Below, in pieces: positions 17,422-25,405 of a DNA stretch of 36,351 bases (positions are counted from its first letter, which is position 1; each line of letters opens with the position of its first letter). This DNA is from JAVEDQ01 sp035468175 (lineage in GTDB: Bacteria > Actinomycetota > Actinomycetes > Frankiales > Frankiaceae): positions 1 to 36,351 of the forward strand of contig DATITC010000153.1 in the NCBI GenBank assembly GCA_035468175.1. Reading direction: 5' to 3'. Both the position numbers and the translations under genes were made by a program. Under the pieces are notes generated by a model that saw nothing but the letters and a program-made list of their open reading frames with translations, did no database searches and was not told where the DNA came from.

Positions 17422-17898
17422 TCATCGGCTCCCCGGATCGCTCACCGCGCTCGTCAATGCGGTCGCGAACAGGCTCCAGGCCAGGTACGGCGTGAGCAAC
17501 GCAGCGGCCGGCCGGTCGACCCGGGCCGCAGTGGCGATCTCGGCGGCGATGGTGGCGTCCAGGGCCGCGATGACCGCCAGTGCGGCGGTGCGGTTCCGGG
17601 CCGAGAAAAACATCCACGGCCAGGCGGCGTTGAGGGCGAGCTGCGTTGCGTGCAACCGGAGCGCCGTCGTGGCGGTTGGCTCGGTTCGGCGCTGCCACAA
17701 CCGCCAGCCGGCCACGGCAATGGCGGAGTAGAGGCCGGTCCACACCGGTCCGAATACGCCGGCGGGCGGCGCCCAGTCCGGCTTGTCCAGCCTTGCGTAC
17801 ACCTCCGGCGCTCGGCGCGAGCCCAGACCTCCGACGACTGCGGCGGCGGTCGAGCCGCCGGCCGTGAACAGCAGACCGGGGAGGGGACGGCGTGGCAT
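17422..17898 (-). CDS. tspO: TspO/MBR family membrane protein
   Basis: 158 residues with five predicted membrane helices. The family motifs KPDWAPPAGVFGPVWTGLY and NAAWPWMFF are present. TspO proteins bind porphyrins and related tetrapyrroles and are linked to stress and redox responses. The gene begins 9 nt after the stop of the GyrI-like gene, so the two are probably co-transcribed. The start is the ATG at 17898. It converges with the ATPase gene. Confidence 0.92.
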   Translation of the reverse strand: MPRRPLPGLLFTAGGSTAAAVVGGLGSRRAPEVYARLDKPDWAPPAGVFGPVWTGLYSAIAVAGWRLWQRRTEPTATTALRLHATQLALNAAWPWMFFSARNRTAALAVIAALDATIAAEIATAARVDRPAAALLTPYLAWSLFATALTSAVSDPGSR

Positions 17899-17907
17899 GG
17901 CCAGTAC

Positions 17908-18534
17908 CTACCCGCCGGATGCGTCCGCGCCGATGACCGGCTGACGGAGAAGCGTTCTGAGCTTGGCCGGGGCGGCGCGACGGGGGTCGCCGAGGTAGAT
18001 CTCGTGGTGCCGACCGTGCGGCCGGTAGCCCTCGTCGGCGATGAAGGCGTGCAGACGCTCGATTGTCGGCCCTTCTGCGTCGTACGGCCCGACGTGCAGC
18101 ACCTGCGCAGCCGTGCCCTCGACCAGCTCCATGGCGCGAAGTTCCCGGACAGGGAGCTCCGGCTTCTTGCGAGCCGCTGCCGCGATGCTCTCCTGGACCA
18201 GAGCAACGGTCGCCATTTCCGGTAGCCGAAGCATCAGCGTCCAGTTCCACTCGTCCTTCGGCACCTCGAGAAGTTGCTGCGAGCCGGCATCCCACAACCC
18301 CTCGAGAGGCGGGACGTGGAGGTTCGTCGCGCCGGCCTTCTTCAGCGTGAACGTCAGTGGATAGACCACCGAGTACAACGCCTGGATCCCCTGGGCGAAG
18401 GCGGCGGAGGTTTCCGGTTCGCCCTGCCCGTTGGCCATGAGGAAGGTGGCAGGTGGAACCTCCACGATCTCGGGACTGCGCCGAGTTCCGTAGAGCTCCT
18501 CGTGCGTCTGCCTGAAAGCGACCTGTGCCGTCAT
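17908..18534 (-). CDS. GyrI-like small-molecule-binding protein
   Basis: 208 residues. The ATG at 18534 has CAGGAGG 7 nt upstream. The C-terminal half (AAQVLHVGPYDAEGPTIERLHAFIADEGY, HHEIYLGDPRR) is the GyrI-like/SHS2 effector-binding domain. An N-terminal EVPPATFLMANGQGEP segment is typical of stand-alone GyrI-like proteins of this length. Family members bind hydrophobic compounds, and some hydrolyse cyclopropanoid or other toxic ligands. No DNA-binding domain is present. It is flanked by a small membrane protein gene and tspO, which suggests a small stress or detoxification transcript. Confidence 0.88.
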   Translation of the reverse strand: MTAQVAFRQTHEELYGTRRSPEIVEVPPATFLMANGQGEPETSAAFAQGIQALYSVVYPLTFTLKKAGATNLHVPPLEGLWDAGSQQLLEVPKDEWNWTLMLRLPEMATVALVQESIAAAARKKPELPVRELRAMELVEGTAAQVLHVGPYDAEGPTIERLHAFIADEGYRPHGRHHEIYLGDPRRAAPAKLRTLLRQPVIGADASGG

Positions 18535-18563
18535 CGCATGCCTCCTGTGAGCCGAGCTCCGAG

Positions 18564-18773
18564 TCAGCCGTGCAACGTCTGGAATGCCTGGAAAACGAGA
18601 AAGGCCGGCCAGACCAACGCCTTCAGCATCCCGACGACGTGCTCGCCGAACCCGTCAGCCTGCTGCCAGAAGTAGACGGACGATCCGATCAGCCCCAGTC
18701 CGAAGACGGCGTTTCCGCCGTGCGCGGAGCCGGACGCCGCAGTGCGTGACGACCTCCGCGTTGCTGTGGCCAC
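18564..18773 (-). CDS. Small hydrophobic membrane protein (about 69 aa)
   Basis: The conserved C-terminal part (GNAVFGLGLIGSSVYFWQQ, then ALVWPAFLVFQ) contains two hydrophobic segments. It resembles a small family of bacterial membrane proteins of about 50 residues with G(N)AVYGLG and LKA..WPAFLVY phrases; no function is established. The start is uncertain: the GTG at 18773 (69 aa) is the nearest usable codon, preceded by a G-rich stretch. The longer minus frame to 19316 overlaps the nitronate monooxygenase-like gene and is rejected. It lies 29 nt before the GyrI-like gene, so the three genes may be one operon. The 152-bp gap 18774-18925 upstream holds no recognised gene. Confidence 0.65.
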   Translation of the reverse strand: MATATRRSSRTAASGSAHGGNAVFGLGLIGSSVYFWQQADGFGEHVVGMLKALVWPAFLVFQAFQTLHG

Positions 18774-18925
18774 GCCCACCCCCGGATGTCCGTCACGCTG
18801 CCGTTTGCCCCGGCATCGTTCAGGGGCCAATGGTGTCGCGGTAAGGGTCGAAAGCCGCACGCGCGCCAGGCCCTTCGTCGCCCCTGGTGGCTGGGTGTCG
18901 AAGCTAGAGACCCTGCCGTCGGGAC

Positions 18926-19945
18926 TCAAGGAGTGAGAAGGCGTACCGCGGCCGCGGCCGGGAGGATGTCGTGCATGCGGTCGACCGCGGCACCGGCGTA
19001 GAGCGGTGTCACGTCCACCAGCCGGTCGCGATCGCCGCGCAGCATCGCGGCGGGACTGAACACCGGCACACCGGCACGCTGCAGCCGGGTCACCCGACCG
19101 GCATGCGCGAGTGGGACCCGCCGGGCGAGGGGCAGCATCGCACGGCTGAGCATGGCCGGCAGTCGGCGCTCCGCCCCTTCGTCGTCGCACCAGCGTCGTA
19201 CCGCAGCGTTCGGGACGACCCGATGGGGATCCCGCCACCCCAGCCCGAACAGCGTGGTCAGCACCGTGTGCTCGGCGTCGATGACCCGCTGCTGATAGGC
19301 GGGATGAGCGTCGCATTCCTCCGTCAGCAGGAACCGGGTTCCGGCCACGACGGCGTCGGCCCCGGCGGCGAGCGCGACCCGGGAGTCGGCTGCGGTGGCG
19401 ATGCCGCCTGCCGCGAGCAGCGGATTGCTGGGCGCGAGCGCCCGGATCTCGGGGAGCAGATCCGCCAATGGACGGGTCGCCAGGACGTGCCCACCGGCCT
19501 CGACGCCCTGCACGACGAGCCCGTCCGCGCCATCCCGAAGAGCCCGCGTCGCCTGCTCGACCGAGCCGATCTGATGGAGCACGAGAACCCCGGCCTCCCG
19601 GAGTCGCGACACCAGGCCGGGGTCGTAACCGCAGAAGAGCACCACCGCGGCCGGCCGCAACTCGGTGCAGACGTCGACATGCGCGGCGGTCGTGAACGGC
19701 ATCAGCAGATTCACCGCGACGGGTCGACCTGGAGCGATCTCCCGCGCCCGCTCCACCTCCCGCCGCATCAGCTCGGGCGGCAGGATGCCCACGGTGCCGA
19801 GACCGCCGGCGGCTGACACCGCCCCGGCCAGGGCCCCGCGAGAGATGCCTCCCCCCATGCCGGCCTGCACGACGGGTGTCTCGAGGTCCAGGCGATCGAG
19901 CAGATCCACATTTGCAGTGTGACCCGCGACGTTCACGCTGGGCAT
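18926..19945 (-). CDS. Nitronate monooxygenase-like FMN enzyme
   Basis: 339 residues with a TIM-barrel pattern. QAGMGGGISRGALAGAVSAAGGLGTVG near the start, VVQGVEAGGH with His153 as the expected catalytic His, AAGGIATAADSRVALAAGADAVVAGTRFLLTEEC and the FMN-phosphate region identify the 2-nitropropane dioxygenase/nitronate monooxygenase family. These flavoproteins oxidise alkyl nitronates, and some relatives act as enoyl reductases. The ATG at 19945 lies 14 nt after the SGNH hydrolase stop, so they probably share a transcript. The ribosome site is weak. The exact substrate is unknown. Confidence 0.9.
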   Translation of the reverse strand: MPSVNVAGHTANVDLLDRLDLETPVVQAGMGGGISRGALAGAVSAAGGLGTVGILPPELMRREVERAREIAPGRPVAVNLLMPFTTAAHVDVCTELRPAAVVLFCGYDPGLVSRLREAGVLVLHQIGSVEQATRALRDGADGLVVQGVEAGGHVLATRPLADLLPEIRALAPSNPLLAAGGIATAADSRVALAAGADAVVAGTRFLLTEECDAHPAYQQRVIDAEHTVLTTLFGLGWRDPHRVVPNAAVRRWCDDEGAERRLPAMLSRAMLPLARRVPLAHAGRVTRLQRAGVPVFSPAAMLRGDRDRLVDVTPLYAGAAVDRMHDILPAAAAVRLLTP

Positions 19946-19959
19946 GGCGCAGCAGGAGC

Positions 19960-20808
19960 TCAGCGGCGCCCTTCGTCCCGGAACGCGGCGTCCACGGTCA
20001 ACGCCAGCACCGCCGCCCCCAGCGGGGTGGGGTGGTTGTCGCAGATCTGGCGGGTCAGATGGATCAGAAGCCCGGCGGCGCAGGGGTCGCCGCGGCGGGG
20101 CGAGACGGAGCTGACCAGAGCGAACGCCCGGTAGCCGTCTGCGACTGCGGCGCCGACGTGCCGCGCCTCGGCGCCGATGACCGCGTTCAGCTCCCGCGTG
20201 ATGGCGCTGAAGGTGCGGTTCCGGTAGTCCGTCGAGTAGTAGGTGACGACGACGAGCGGCCCGCGGTAGTGATGCCTGATGGCCGAAAGGATGACGGTGA
20301 GGTTCTGCCGGACCGTCTGCAGTCCCTGCTGGGGCGACGCCGAGGCGAACAGATCGTTGGCGCCGACCATCAGCGTGACGAGCCCGGTGCGCGGATGGCT
20401 ACGCAGGTAGGAGATCGCGTACTCGAGCTGTGAACCCGGGTAGTTCACGTGCGGCGACCGTGCGCTGGTGTCACAGCCCCTGGGACGAGGTTGCTCGCGG
20501 CCGATGAGGCGAGTGGTGGTCTCGCCCGGACAGGCTGCGTTGACGAGGCGGAGGTGCAGGCTGCCGGCGACCAGGTCGGGGAAGCTGACCGGGTAGTCGC
20601 GGTTCGGAAACGGAGAGAACCCGAACGGAACCGAGTCTCCCAGCGAGAGATAGTCACCCGGCTGCGAGGACTGCTGGCCGGCGTGCGCGCTCGACGGCGT
20701 CGAACGGGAGACTGTCGATCCCGCAGCCGTCGGAACGATCGTGCCGAGCAGCGCGCAAGCCGCGAGAATCGTCAGAGCGACACCCGACAGGCGCCTCGTC
20801 CGAGCCAT
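19960..20808 (-). CDS. Secreted SGNH/GDSL hydrolase
   Basis: 282 residues. An N-terminal signal peptide (MARTRRL then a hydrophobic stretch ending PTAAG) indicates export. The nucleophile block is YLSLGDSVPFG with Ser59. The Gly/Asn blocks appear as NAACPGETT and MVGANDLF. The catalytic Asp/His block is DNHPTPLG (D257, H259). Two Cys pairs could form disulfides. It is an esterase or lipase of the SGNH superfamily acting outside the cell. The start lies 4 nt after the stop of the peptidoglycan-binding gene and has a poor ribosome site, which suggests translational coupling. Confidence 0.91.
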   Translation of the reverse strand: MARTRRLSGVALTILAACALLGTIVPTAAGSTVSRSTPSSAHAGQQSSQPGDYLSLGDSVPFGFSPFPNRDYPVSFPDLVAGSLHLRLVNAACPGETTTRLIGREQPRPRGCDTSARSPHVNYPGSQLEYAISYLRSHPRTGLVTLMVGANDLFASASPQQGLQTVRQNLTVILSAIRHHYRGPLVVVTYYSTDYRNRTFSAITRELNAVIGAEARHVGAAVADGYRAFALVSSVSPRRGDPCAAGLLIHLTRQICDNHPTPLGAAVLALTVDAAFRDEGRR

Positions 20809-20812
20809 CAGG

Positions 20813-21289
20813 TCAAACGCCGACCTGGGAGGCGACCATCGCGCCGGCCGCGCCGATGTGGATGACCCAGGTCTTGAAGCCGACGATGCCGTCGGCGGTC
20901 ACCGCGTGAGCAGCTTGGTAGACCTCGACCGCATGCTCGGTCCTGACTCCGTAATGGCCGTCGACTGCCAGAGGTGGGCTGGCCGGCGGGTAGGCCTCAT
21001 TGAGAAAGGTCTGCAGGCTCCGGACGACGGTGCCCGTCGAACCCGACCCGAGGGTCGGAGGGGCGGCATGCCCGGCGAGCAGCGCGTTCCAGGTCTGCGG
21101 ACCGACGATCCCGTCGACGGTGAGGCCTTGCCCTCGTTGGAATTCGCGCACGCTCTGCTCCGTGCGCGGGCCGAAGACGCCGTCGACGTCGGAGGGCCCG
21201 CCCAGGATCTGGTCCCGGCACAGCTCGTACTGCGCGAGCTCGACCACGTTTCCCGTACTGCCCTCATGAATGGTGGCGGGAATGCTCAC
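20813..21289 (-). CDS. Protein with two peptidoglycan-binding domains
   Basis: 158 residues from a GTG at 21289 with GAAAGGAA upstream; the ATG at 21355 is in frame but lacks a ribosome site. Two PG_binding_1 repeats are visible: residues about 10-72 (LCRDQILGG..DGVFGPRTEQSVREFQ...DGIVGPQTW) and about 80-145 (VRSLQTFLNEAYP..DGHYGVRTEHAVEVYQ...DGIVGFKTW). No catalytic domain and no obvious signal peptide are present, so how it reaches the wall is unclear. It is first of a coupled run with the SGNH hydrolase and the flavoprotein. Confidence 0.88.
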   Translation of the reverse strand: MSIPATIHEGSTGNVVELAQYELCRDQILGGPSDVDGVFGPRTEQSVREFQRGQGLTVDGIVGPQTWNALLAGHAAPPTLGSGSTGTVVRSLQTFLNEAYPPASPPLAVDGHYGVRTEHAVEVYQAAHAVTADGIVGFKTWVIHIGAAGAMVASQVGV

Positions 21290-21383
21290 AGTCGTTCCTT
21301 TCTCGAAGGGTGGGCTTCCGTGCTCGGACAGGAGTGTTGAGCTCCTCCGCGGCAACGGTGGGTCGAGGGCTTATCGAGGCCAA

Positions 21384-21436
21384 GGGCCAAAGGGCCTGCT
21401 CGTAGCTCCGCATCGCCAGGAGCGGACCTTCGCCTC
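21384..21436. promoter_or_regulatory. Two DosR-like elements between divergent genes
   Basis: GGGCCAAAGGGCCT at 21384-21397 reads AGGCCCTTTGGCCC on the minus strand and matches 11 of 14 positions of the box at 25406. CGGACCTTCGCCTC at 21423-21436 also matches that box at 11 of 14. They sit in the 219-bp gap between the peptidoglycan-binding gene (minus) and the baeRF gene (plus). On the minus strand CACCGT follows the first element at 23 nt, the same spacing as box to -10 before the WS/DGAT gene. Both are degenerate, so assignment is tentative. Confidence 0.42.
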
Positions 21437-21508
21437 TATGCCGCGGGATGCGCGGGTTGAGGAGATGACCCGCGATCGTCAGCAGCGACGCGAACTGCGG
21501 AGGCAGAC

Positions 21509-22186
21509 GTGGGACTCATGGTGCAGGAGCGAGCGGCCCCGAACGACGCGATGACGCGGCTGCTCTGTCACGACGCGGAAATCGTCTCGGTCTACCTCAA
21601 CGCTGAGACGCAATCGACCGGTCCGCTGGATCGGACGAGCCGGTGGCGGCCTCTCCGGTCCGGTCTGACCCTGCAGGGGGTTTCCGCGGCCGACCTCGGC
21701 GCCATCGACCGGCTCGTCGCCGTGCCTGCCCGGGCCGACTGCGCACTGGCGGCATGGGCCGGGGGTGGACGACTCCGCTTCACCGCGGAGCTCGAATGCT
21801 TCGTCGATGACGACCTCGCGGTCGCACGTCCGTGGCCGCACCTCCTTCCGCTCCTCCGCTGGCAGCAGCGGCGGATCACCGTGAGCGACCACCCACGGCA
21901 TCCCGGAATTCCCGTGGCGCGAGCGGGCGAGCGGACCGGCCGCTTTCGACCCCTCGAGTCGAACACGATGGTCGACGGCGTCGAGGCAGTGCGCCAAGCC
22001 GTCGACTCGTCCACGGTGACCCGGCTCGTCGTCGGCTCTCCGACCGATCCGCGCTTCGCGGATGAACTCGTCAGCTTGGCTCTGCTCGCGAACATCCCGG
22101 TGACCGCGCTCGAGCCGGGCTCGCTCGACCTCGCTGACGGAGTGGGAGCGGTCCTCTCTCCCCGACCGGCAGCGCTCCTTCGATGA
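21509..22186 (+). CDS. Shortened baeRF-family (eRF1-like, Rv2629-type) protein
   Basis: 225 residues from a GTG at 21509 with GGAGG 6 nt upstream. Residues about 15-125 (IVSVYLNAE, SRWRPLRSGL, WPHLLPLLRW) match the N-terminal domain of the bacterial archaeo-eukaryotic release factor (baeRF) family. The C-terminal part (MVDGVEAVRQAVDSSTVTRLVVGS) matches the L7Ae-like third domain. The expected middle domain (about 130 residues) is almost absent; the join falls near residues 125-150. Full-length relatives are about 360-380 residues. Rv2629 is a hypoxia-induced DosR-regulon member. Likely role: ribosome-associated stress factor, by family only. Confidence 0.8.
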   Translation: MGLMVQERAAPNDAMTRLLCHDAEIVSVYLNAETQSTGPLDRTSRWRPLRSGLTLQGVSAADLGAIDRLVAVPARADCALAAWAGGGRLRFTAELECFVDDDLAVARPWPHLLPLLRWQQRRITVSDHPRHPGIPVARAGERTGRFRPLESNTMVDGVEAVRQAVDSSTVTRLVVGSPTDPRFADELVSLALLANIPVTALEPGSLDLADGVGAVLSPRPAALLR

Positions 22187-22200
22187 CGGGGCGCGCACTC

Positions 22201-22230
22201 TCGACAGTCGCTCGCCCGTGGTCCTACCTT
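22201..22230 (+). promoter_or_regulatory. Promoter of the cupin-treT unit
   Basis: TCGACA (22201-22206) and TACCTT (22225-22230) are separated by 18 nt. They are close to the actinobacterial SigA-type TTGACA/TAnnnT pattern. The predicted transcript start would leave about 20 nt before the GTG at 22260. No regulator site is obvious. Confidence 0.55.
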
Positions 22231-22259
22231 GGCGCCGCGAACGACGACGAGGAGCCATC

Positions 22260-22622
22260 GTGACCGAAAGCATCACTGTCCGACCCCAGACGCCGTCTCC
22301 CCACGTGCTGGGTACGGCTGTCGTGGAGAGCCTGTCCTGGCAGCCGCTCGCGCGGTTGGGCGCGGCGCAGGTCAAGACGCTGATGCAGACGTCGGACTCC
22401 GTCGCCGGCCTGCTCCGCCTCGACCCCGGCACGACGGAGAACGCTCACGTGCACGCCGACGCCCACCATCACGGCTGGGTGCTGCGCGGCTCGGCGACGG
22501 TGGGTGGAGCAGAGATCAGCACGGGGAGCTACTTCCACATTCCGGCCGGCGTCCGCCACGCGATCTCCGACGTCGGCCCGGACGGGTGCGAGCTGTTCTT
22601 CGTCTACCAATTCACACGGTGA
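22260..22622 (+). CDS. Small cupin-domain protein
   Basis: 120 residues from the GTG at 22260, preceded by GAGGAG. The single cupin barrel shows motif 1 HVHADAHHHGWVLRG and motif 2 GSYFHIPAGVRHAI, giving His ligands for a metal. It is too short for a named enzyme and may be a sensor or isomerase-like protein. Its stop codon overlaps a possible GTG of the following glycosyltransferase frame, so the two are probably translated from one message. Confidence 0.85.
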   Translation: MTESITVRPQTPSPHVLGTAVVESLSWQPLARLGAAQVKTLMQTSDSVAGLLRLDPGTTENAHVHADAHHHGWVLRGSATVGGAEISTGSYFHIPAGVRHAISDVGPDGCELFFVYQFTR

Positions 22623-22648
22623 CCCCCCGGCGGACGGAAGGTGGCGGC

Positions 22649-24085
22649 ATGGCACGGCTCCGCGAGGTGCAGGTCGGCGCTCAATCGCCGCAGGCCCTCG
22701 AGGCGGTGATCGGCTCCGCCCGAACCGCCCACCTCCACGACCAGGCGCGACAGGTCTGGGAAGCTCTCGGCGCCCGGGAGTTCCTGCACGTGAATTCCAC
22801 CGCGGCCGGCGGTGGGGTCGCCGAGATGCTGGCGAACCTGCTCGCGCAGTCACGCGGGCTCGGCATCGACACCCGCTGGCTTGTCGTCGGCGGAGACCCG
22901 GCCTTCTTCGAGGTGACGAAGCGGCTGCACAACCACTTGTACGGGCACCCCGGTGACGGCGGACCGCTGGGGGATGCGCAGCGTGAGACCTACGAGCAGA
23001 CGTTGGCCCCCAACGCCGACGAGCTCGTGTCGCTCGTTCGCCCGGGCGATGTGGTCGCGCTGCACGATCCTCAGCCCGCCGGCACCGCCTCCCGGCTGCG
23101 CGAAGCGGGGGCGAAGCTCGTCTGGCGCTGCCACATCGGCACCGATGCGCCCAACGAGTGGACGGAGATCGGCTGGCGGTTCCTGCGGCCGTACCTGGAG
23201 CACTGCGACGCGTTCGTGTTCTCGCGGCCGAACTTCATCCCGGACTGGCTGCCGCAGGAGCGGTGCTTCATCATCCAACCGTCGTTGGACCCGCTGTCGG
23301 CCAAGAACCAGCCGCTGTCCGACGACGTCGTGCACGACATCCTCGTCCGGGCCGGATTGCTCTCCGACGCACCGACCGGCGCCGGAACGATGTTCGTCCG
23401 CCGCGACGGGACGCGTGGCCGGGTGGACCGGCCGGCCGAGCTGATCGACAGCGGGCCGCCACCGCCGGCCGGGGTCCCGATCGTGCTGCAGGTCTCGCGC
23501 TGGGACCGGATGAAGGACATGCGTGGCGTTCTCACCGCCTTTGCCGAGCACGTCGCCCCGGACAGCGATGCACACCTGATGCTCGTGGGCCCCTCGGTGC
23601 ACGGCGTGAGCGACGACCCCGAGGGCGCGGCCGACCTGGCCGCATGTGCCGAAGCCTGGACGAGTCTGCCCGACAAGGTCCGTCGCCAGACCCATCTGGT
23701 GTGTCTGCCGCTTGCGGACGTGGACGAGAACGCGGCCGTCGTCAACGCGTTGCAGCGCTACGCGATGGTGGTGCTGCAGAAGAGCATCGCCGAGGGATTC
23801 GGGTTGACGGTCGCCGAGGCGATGTGGAAGGGGCGTCCGGTGGTCGCCACCGACGTCGGCGGGATCGGCGATCAGGTCATCGACGGCGAGTCCGGCCTGC
23901 TGCTCGCCGATGCCTCCGATCTCGCCGCGTGCGGAGCAGCGACGCGGCGGCTGATCGGGGATCCCCCGTACGCGCAGCGGCTCGGCGAGGCCGCTCGGCA
24001 GCGGGTGTTCGAGCACTTCCTGCCCGACCGGCACCTCGACCAGTGGGGAGACCTGCTCCGCGCACTGCTCGTCGGACAGACGTGA
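22649..24085 (+). CDS. treT: TreT-type trehalose synthase (GT4 glycosyltransferase)
   Basis: 478 residues from the ATG at 22649, with GGAAGG upstream; a GTG at 22619 overlapping the cupin stop is an alternative start. TreT joins NDP-glucose and glucose to trehalose. The N-terminal STAAGGGVAEML, the DVVALHDPQPAG block, WRCHIGTDAPN and PSLDPLSAKN are characteristic of TreT and related trehalose phosphorylases. The retaining-GT4 EX7E motif is E382 to E390 in EGFGLTVAEAMW. Trehalose protects against drying and starvation. Which direction and which nucleotide donor are used cannot be told from the sequence. Confidence 0.85.
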   Translation: MARLREVQVGAQSPQALEAVIGSARTAHLHDQARQVWEALGAREFLHVNSTAAGGGVAEMLANLLAQSRGLGIDTRWLVVGGDPAFFEVTKRLHNHLYGHPGDGGPLGDAQRETYEQTLAPNADELVSLVRPGDVVALHDPQPAGTASRLREAGAKLVWRCHIGTDAPNEWTEIGWRFLRPYLEHCDAFVFSRPNFIPDWLPQERCFIIQPSLDPLSAKNQPLSDDVVHDILVRAGLLSDAPTGAGTMFVRRDGTRGRVDRPAELIDSGPPPPAGVPIVLQVSRWDRMKDMRGVLTAFAEHVAPDSDAHLMLVGPSVHGVSDDPEGAADLAACAEAWTSLPDKVRRQTHLVCLPLADVDENAAVVNALQRYAMVVLQKSIAEGFGLTVAEAMWKGRPVVATDVGGIGDQVIDGESGLLLADASDLAACGAATRRLIGDPPYAQRLGEAARQRVFEHFLPDRHLDQWGDLLRALLVGQT

Positions 24086-24100
24086 TCCCCCGAAAAGCAG

Positions 24101-24113
24101 CACCTGATAGGTG
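24101..24113. repeat. Short inverted repeat after treT
   Basis: CACCTGATAGGTG (5-bp arms, 3-nt loop) lies 16 nt after the treT stop, in the 116-bp gap before the hydrolase gene. It could be an operator or a weak terminator. Nothing else is recognised in the gap. Confidence 0.3.
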
Positions 24114-24201
24114 AGGCAGGGGTCACGAGCGGCTCGGTCGTGGTTGTCTGCAGAGGAGGCCGTTCGCGTGCCGCAGCGGCGGGAAAGAGAGCGAGTTGTC
24201 C

Positions 24202-25113
24202 GTGCCCGAGACCCGGTACGCCGAAGCCAACGGCCTGTCCATCGCCTACGAGACGTTCGGCCGGCCGACTGATCCGCCCGTCCTCCTGGTGATGGGACTC
24301 GGTACCCAGATGATCGCGTGGCCGGACGAGCTGTGCGAGCGCATCGCGGACCGCGGCTACTTCGTCGTCCGCTTCGACAACCGGGACGTCGGGCTCTCGA
24401 CCCACCTGTCCGAGTTGCCGGCGCCGGCGCTGCGGGATCTGATCACGAACCGGCGACGCCCGCCCTACCGCATCGAGGACATGGCCGAGGATGCGGTGGG
24501 GCTTCTCGACGAGCTCGGCATCACCGACGTGCATCTGGTCGGTGCATCGATGGGCGGGTTCATCGCTCAAGTGATCGCGGCCAACCATCCGTCCCGGATC
24601 CGCAGCCTCACGTTGGTCATGACGTCGACCGGTTCCCGCCGGGTCGGGCATCCGAAGCCGAAGCTGTTCCTACGCCTGCTGCGGCGCCGGGTGGTGACGG
24701 ACCGGCTCGGCTCGGTCGAGGCGGCTGTCGAGACCTTCCGCATCATCGGCTCGCAGGGGTACGCGTTCGACGAGGAGCACCTGCGCGACCTGGCCGGACG
24801 CAGCTGGGACCGGGCCTACGACCCGCACGGCTACCTTCGCCAGCTCGCCGCCGTCCTCGGTCAGCGGAACCGGACCCGTCAGCTGCAACGGCTGAGGGTG
24901 CCGACGACGGTGCTGCACGGTCTGGCCGACCCGCTGGTGAACGTCAGCGGTGGCCTGGCGCTCGCCCGTGCGATCCCCGGCGCCGGCTTCATCGGCTTTG
25001 CGGGCATGGGTCACGACCTGCCCCGCCCGCTCTGGCCTCGGTTCGCCGAGGAGATCTGTCGGACCGCCGAACAAGCGGACGAGAGTCCCCGCTCGGTCCG
25101 TCAGCCGCGCTGA
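24202..25113 (+). CDS. Alpha/beta hydrolase
   Basis: 303 residues from the GTG at 24202; a TTG at 24196 in the same frame is an alternative, with AGAGAG better spaced for the GTG. The fold is clear: oxyanion-loop region LLVMGLGTQM, DNRDVGLS, nucleophile elbow VGASMGG (Ser116), late Asp in GLADPLVN and His in MGHDLP. It resembles esterases or epoxide-hydrolase-like enzymes in actinobacteria often annotated as carboxylesterase or polyketide-type hydrolases. The substrate is unknown. Its 3' end overlaps the convergent small gene at 25101-25307 by 13 nt. Confidence 0.9.
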   Translation: MPETRYAEANGLSIAYETFGRPTDPPVLLVMGLGTQMIAWPDELCERIADRGYFVVRFDNRDVGLSTHLSELPAPALRDLITNRRRPPYRIEDMAEDAVGLLDELGITDVHLVGASMGGFIAQVIAANHPSRIRSLTLVMTSTGSRRVGHPKPKLFLRLLRRRVVTDRLGSVEAAVETFRIIGSQGYAFDEEHLRDLAGRSWDRAYDPHGYLRQLAAVLGQRNRTRQLQRLRVPTTVLHGLADPLVNVSGGLALARAIPGAGFIGFAGMGHDLPRPLWPRFAEEICRTAEQADESPRSVRQPR

Positions 25114-25307
25114 CGCGGGACCGGCACCATCGGCCGGCGCGCTGCCGGTGTGGTCACCGCTGGCGGCACGGCCGGGCGGGATTCGTCGTAGCTGGCCAGC
25201 AGCGCTGACGCCCCGGCGAGGAAGGCGGGCGGGAAGAGGTCCGCCACCATGCGGTAGAACTGGCCGTCCCTGGCGTCGTCCCAGTCCGTGTCCATGGTTT
25301 CGTCCAT
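25101..25307 (-). CDS. Small hypothetical protein (68 aa)
   Basis: The ATG at 25307 has GAGGTG 6 nt upstream; a GTG at 25316 is possible but badly spaced. The N-terminus is acidic (MDETMDTDWDDARD), followed by a short amphipathic segment (FYRMVADLFPPAFLAGASALLASY) and a Pro/Arg-rich tail. I do not recognise it. It is divergent from the patatin-like gene across 218 bp holding two DosR-like boxes, and overlaps the hydrolase gene at its 3' end. The composition and ribosome site support a real gene, without homology evidence. Confidence 0.5.
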   Translation of the reverse strand: MDETMDTDWDDARDGQFYRMVADLFPPAFLAGASALLASYDESRPAVPPAVTTPAARRPMVPVPRQRG

Positions 25308-25405
25308 GTCGGTCACCTCTTCCGCAGCTTCTTCCGCAGCTTCGCGTCGCGAGGAGGGTGCACCCCTGGCCGCGCCGCGGGACCGCGCTTTCGACCCGCT
25401 CCGGC

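Noticed and set aside
18832..18845. GGGGCCAATGGTGT as a DosR-like element
   Set aside because: Match too weak, no clear -10 at the expected spacing.
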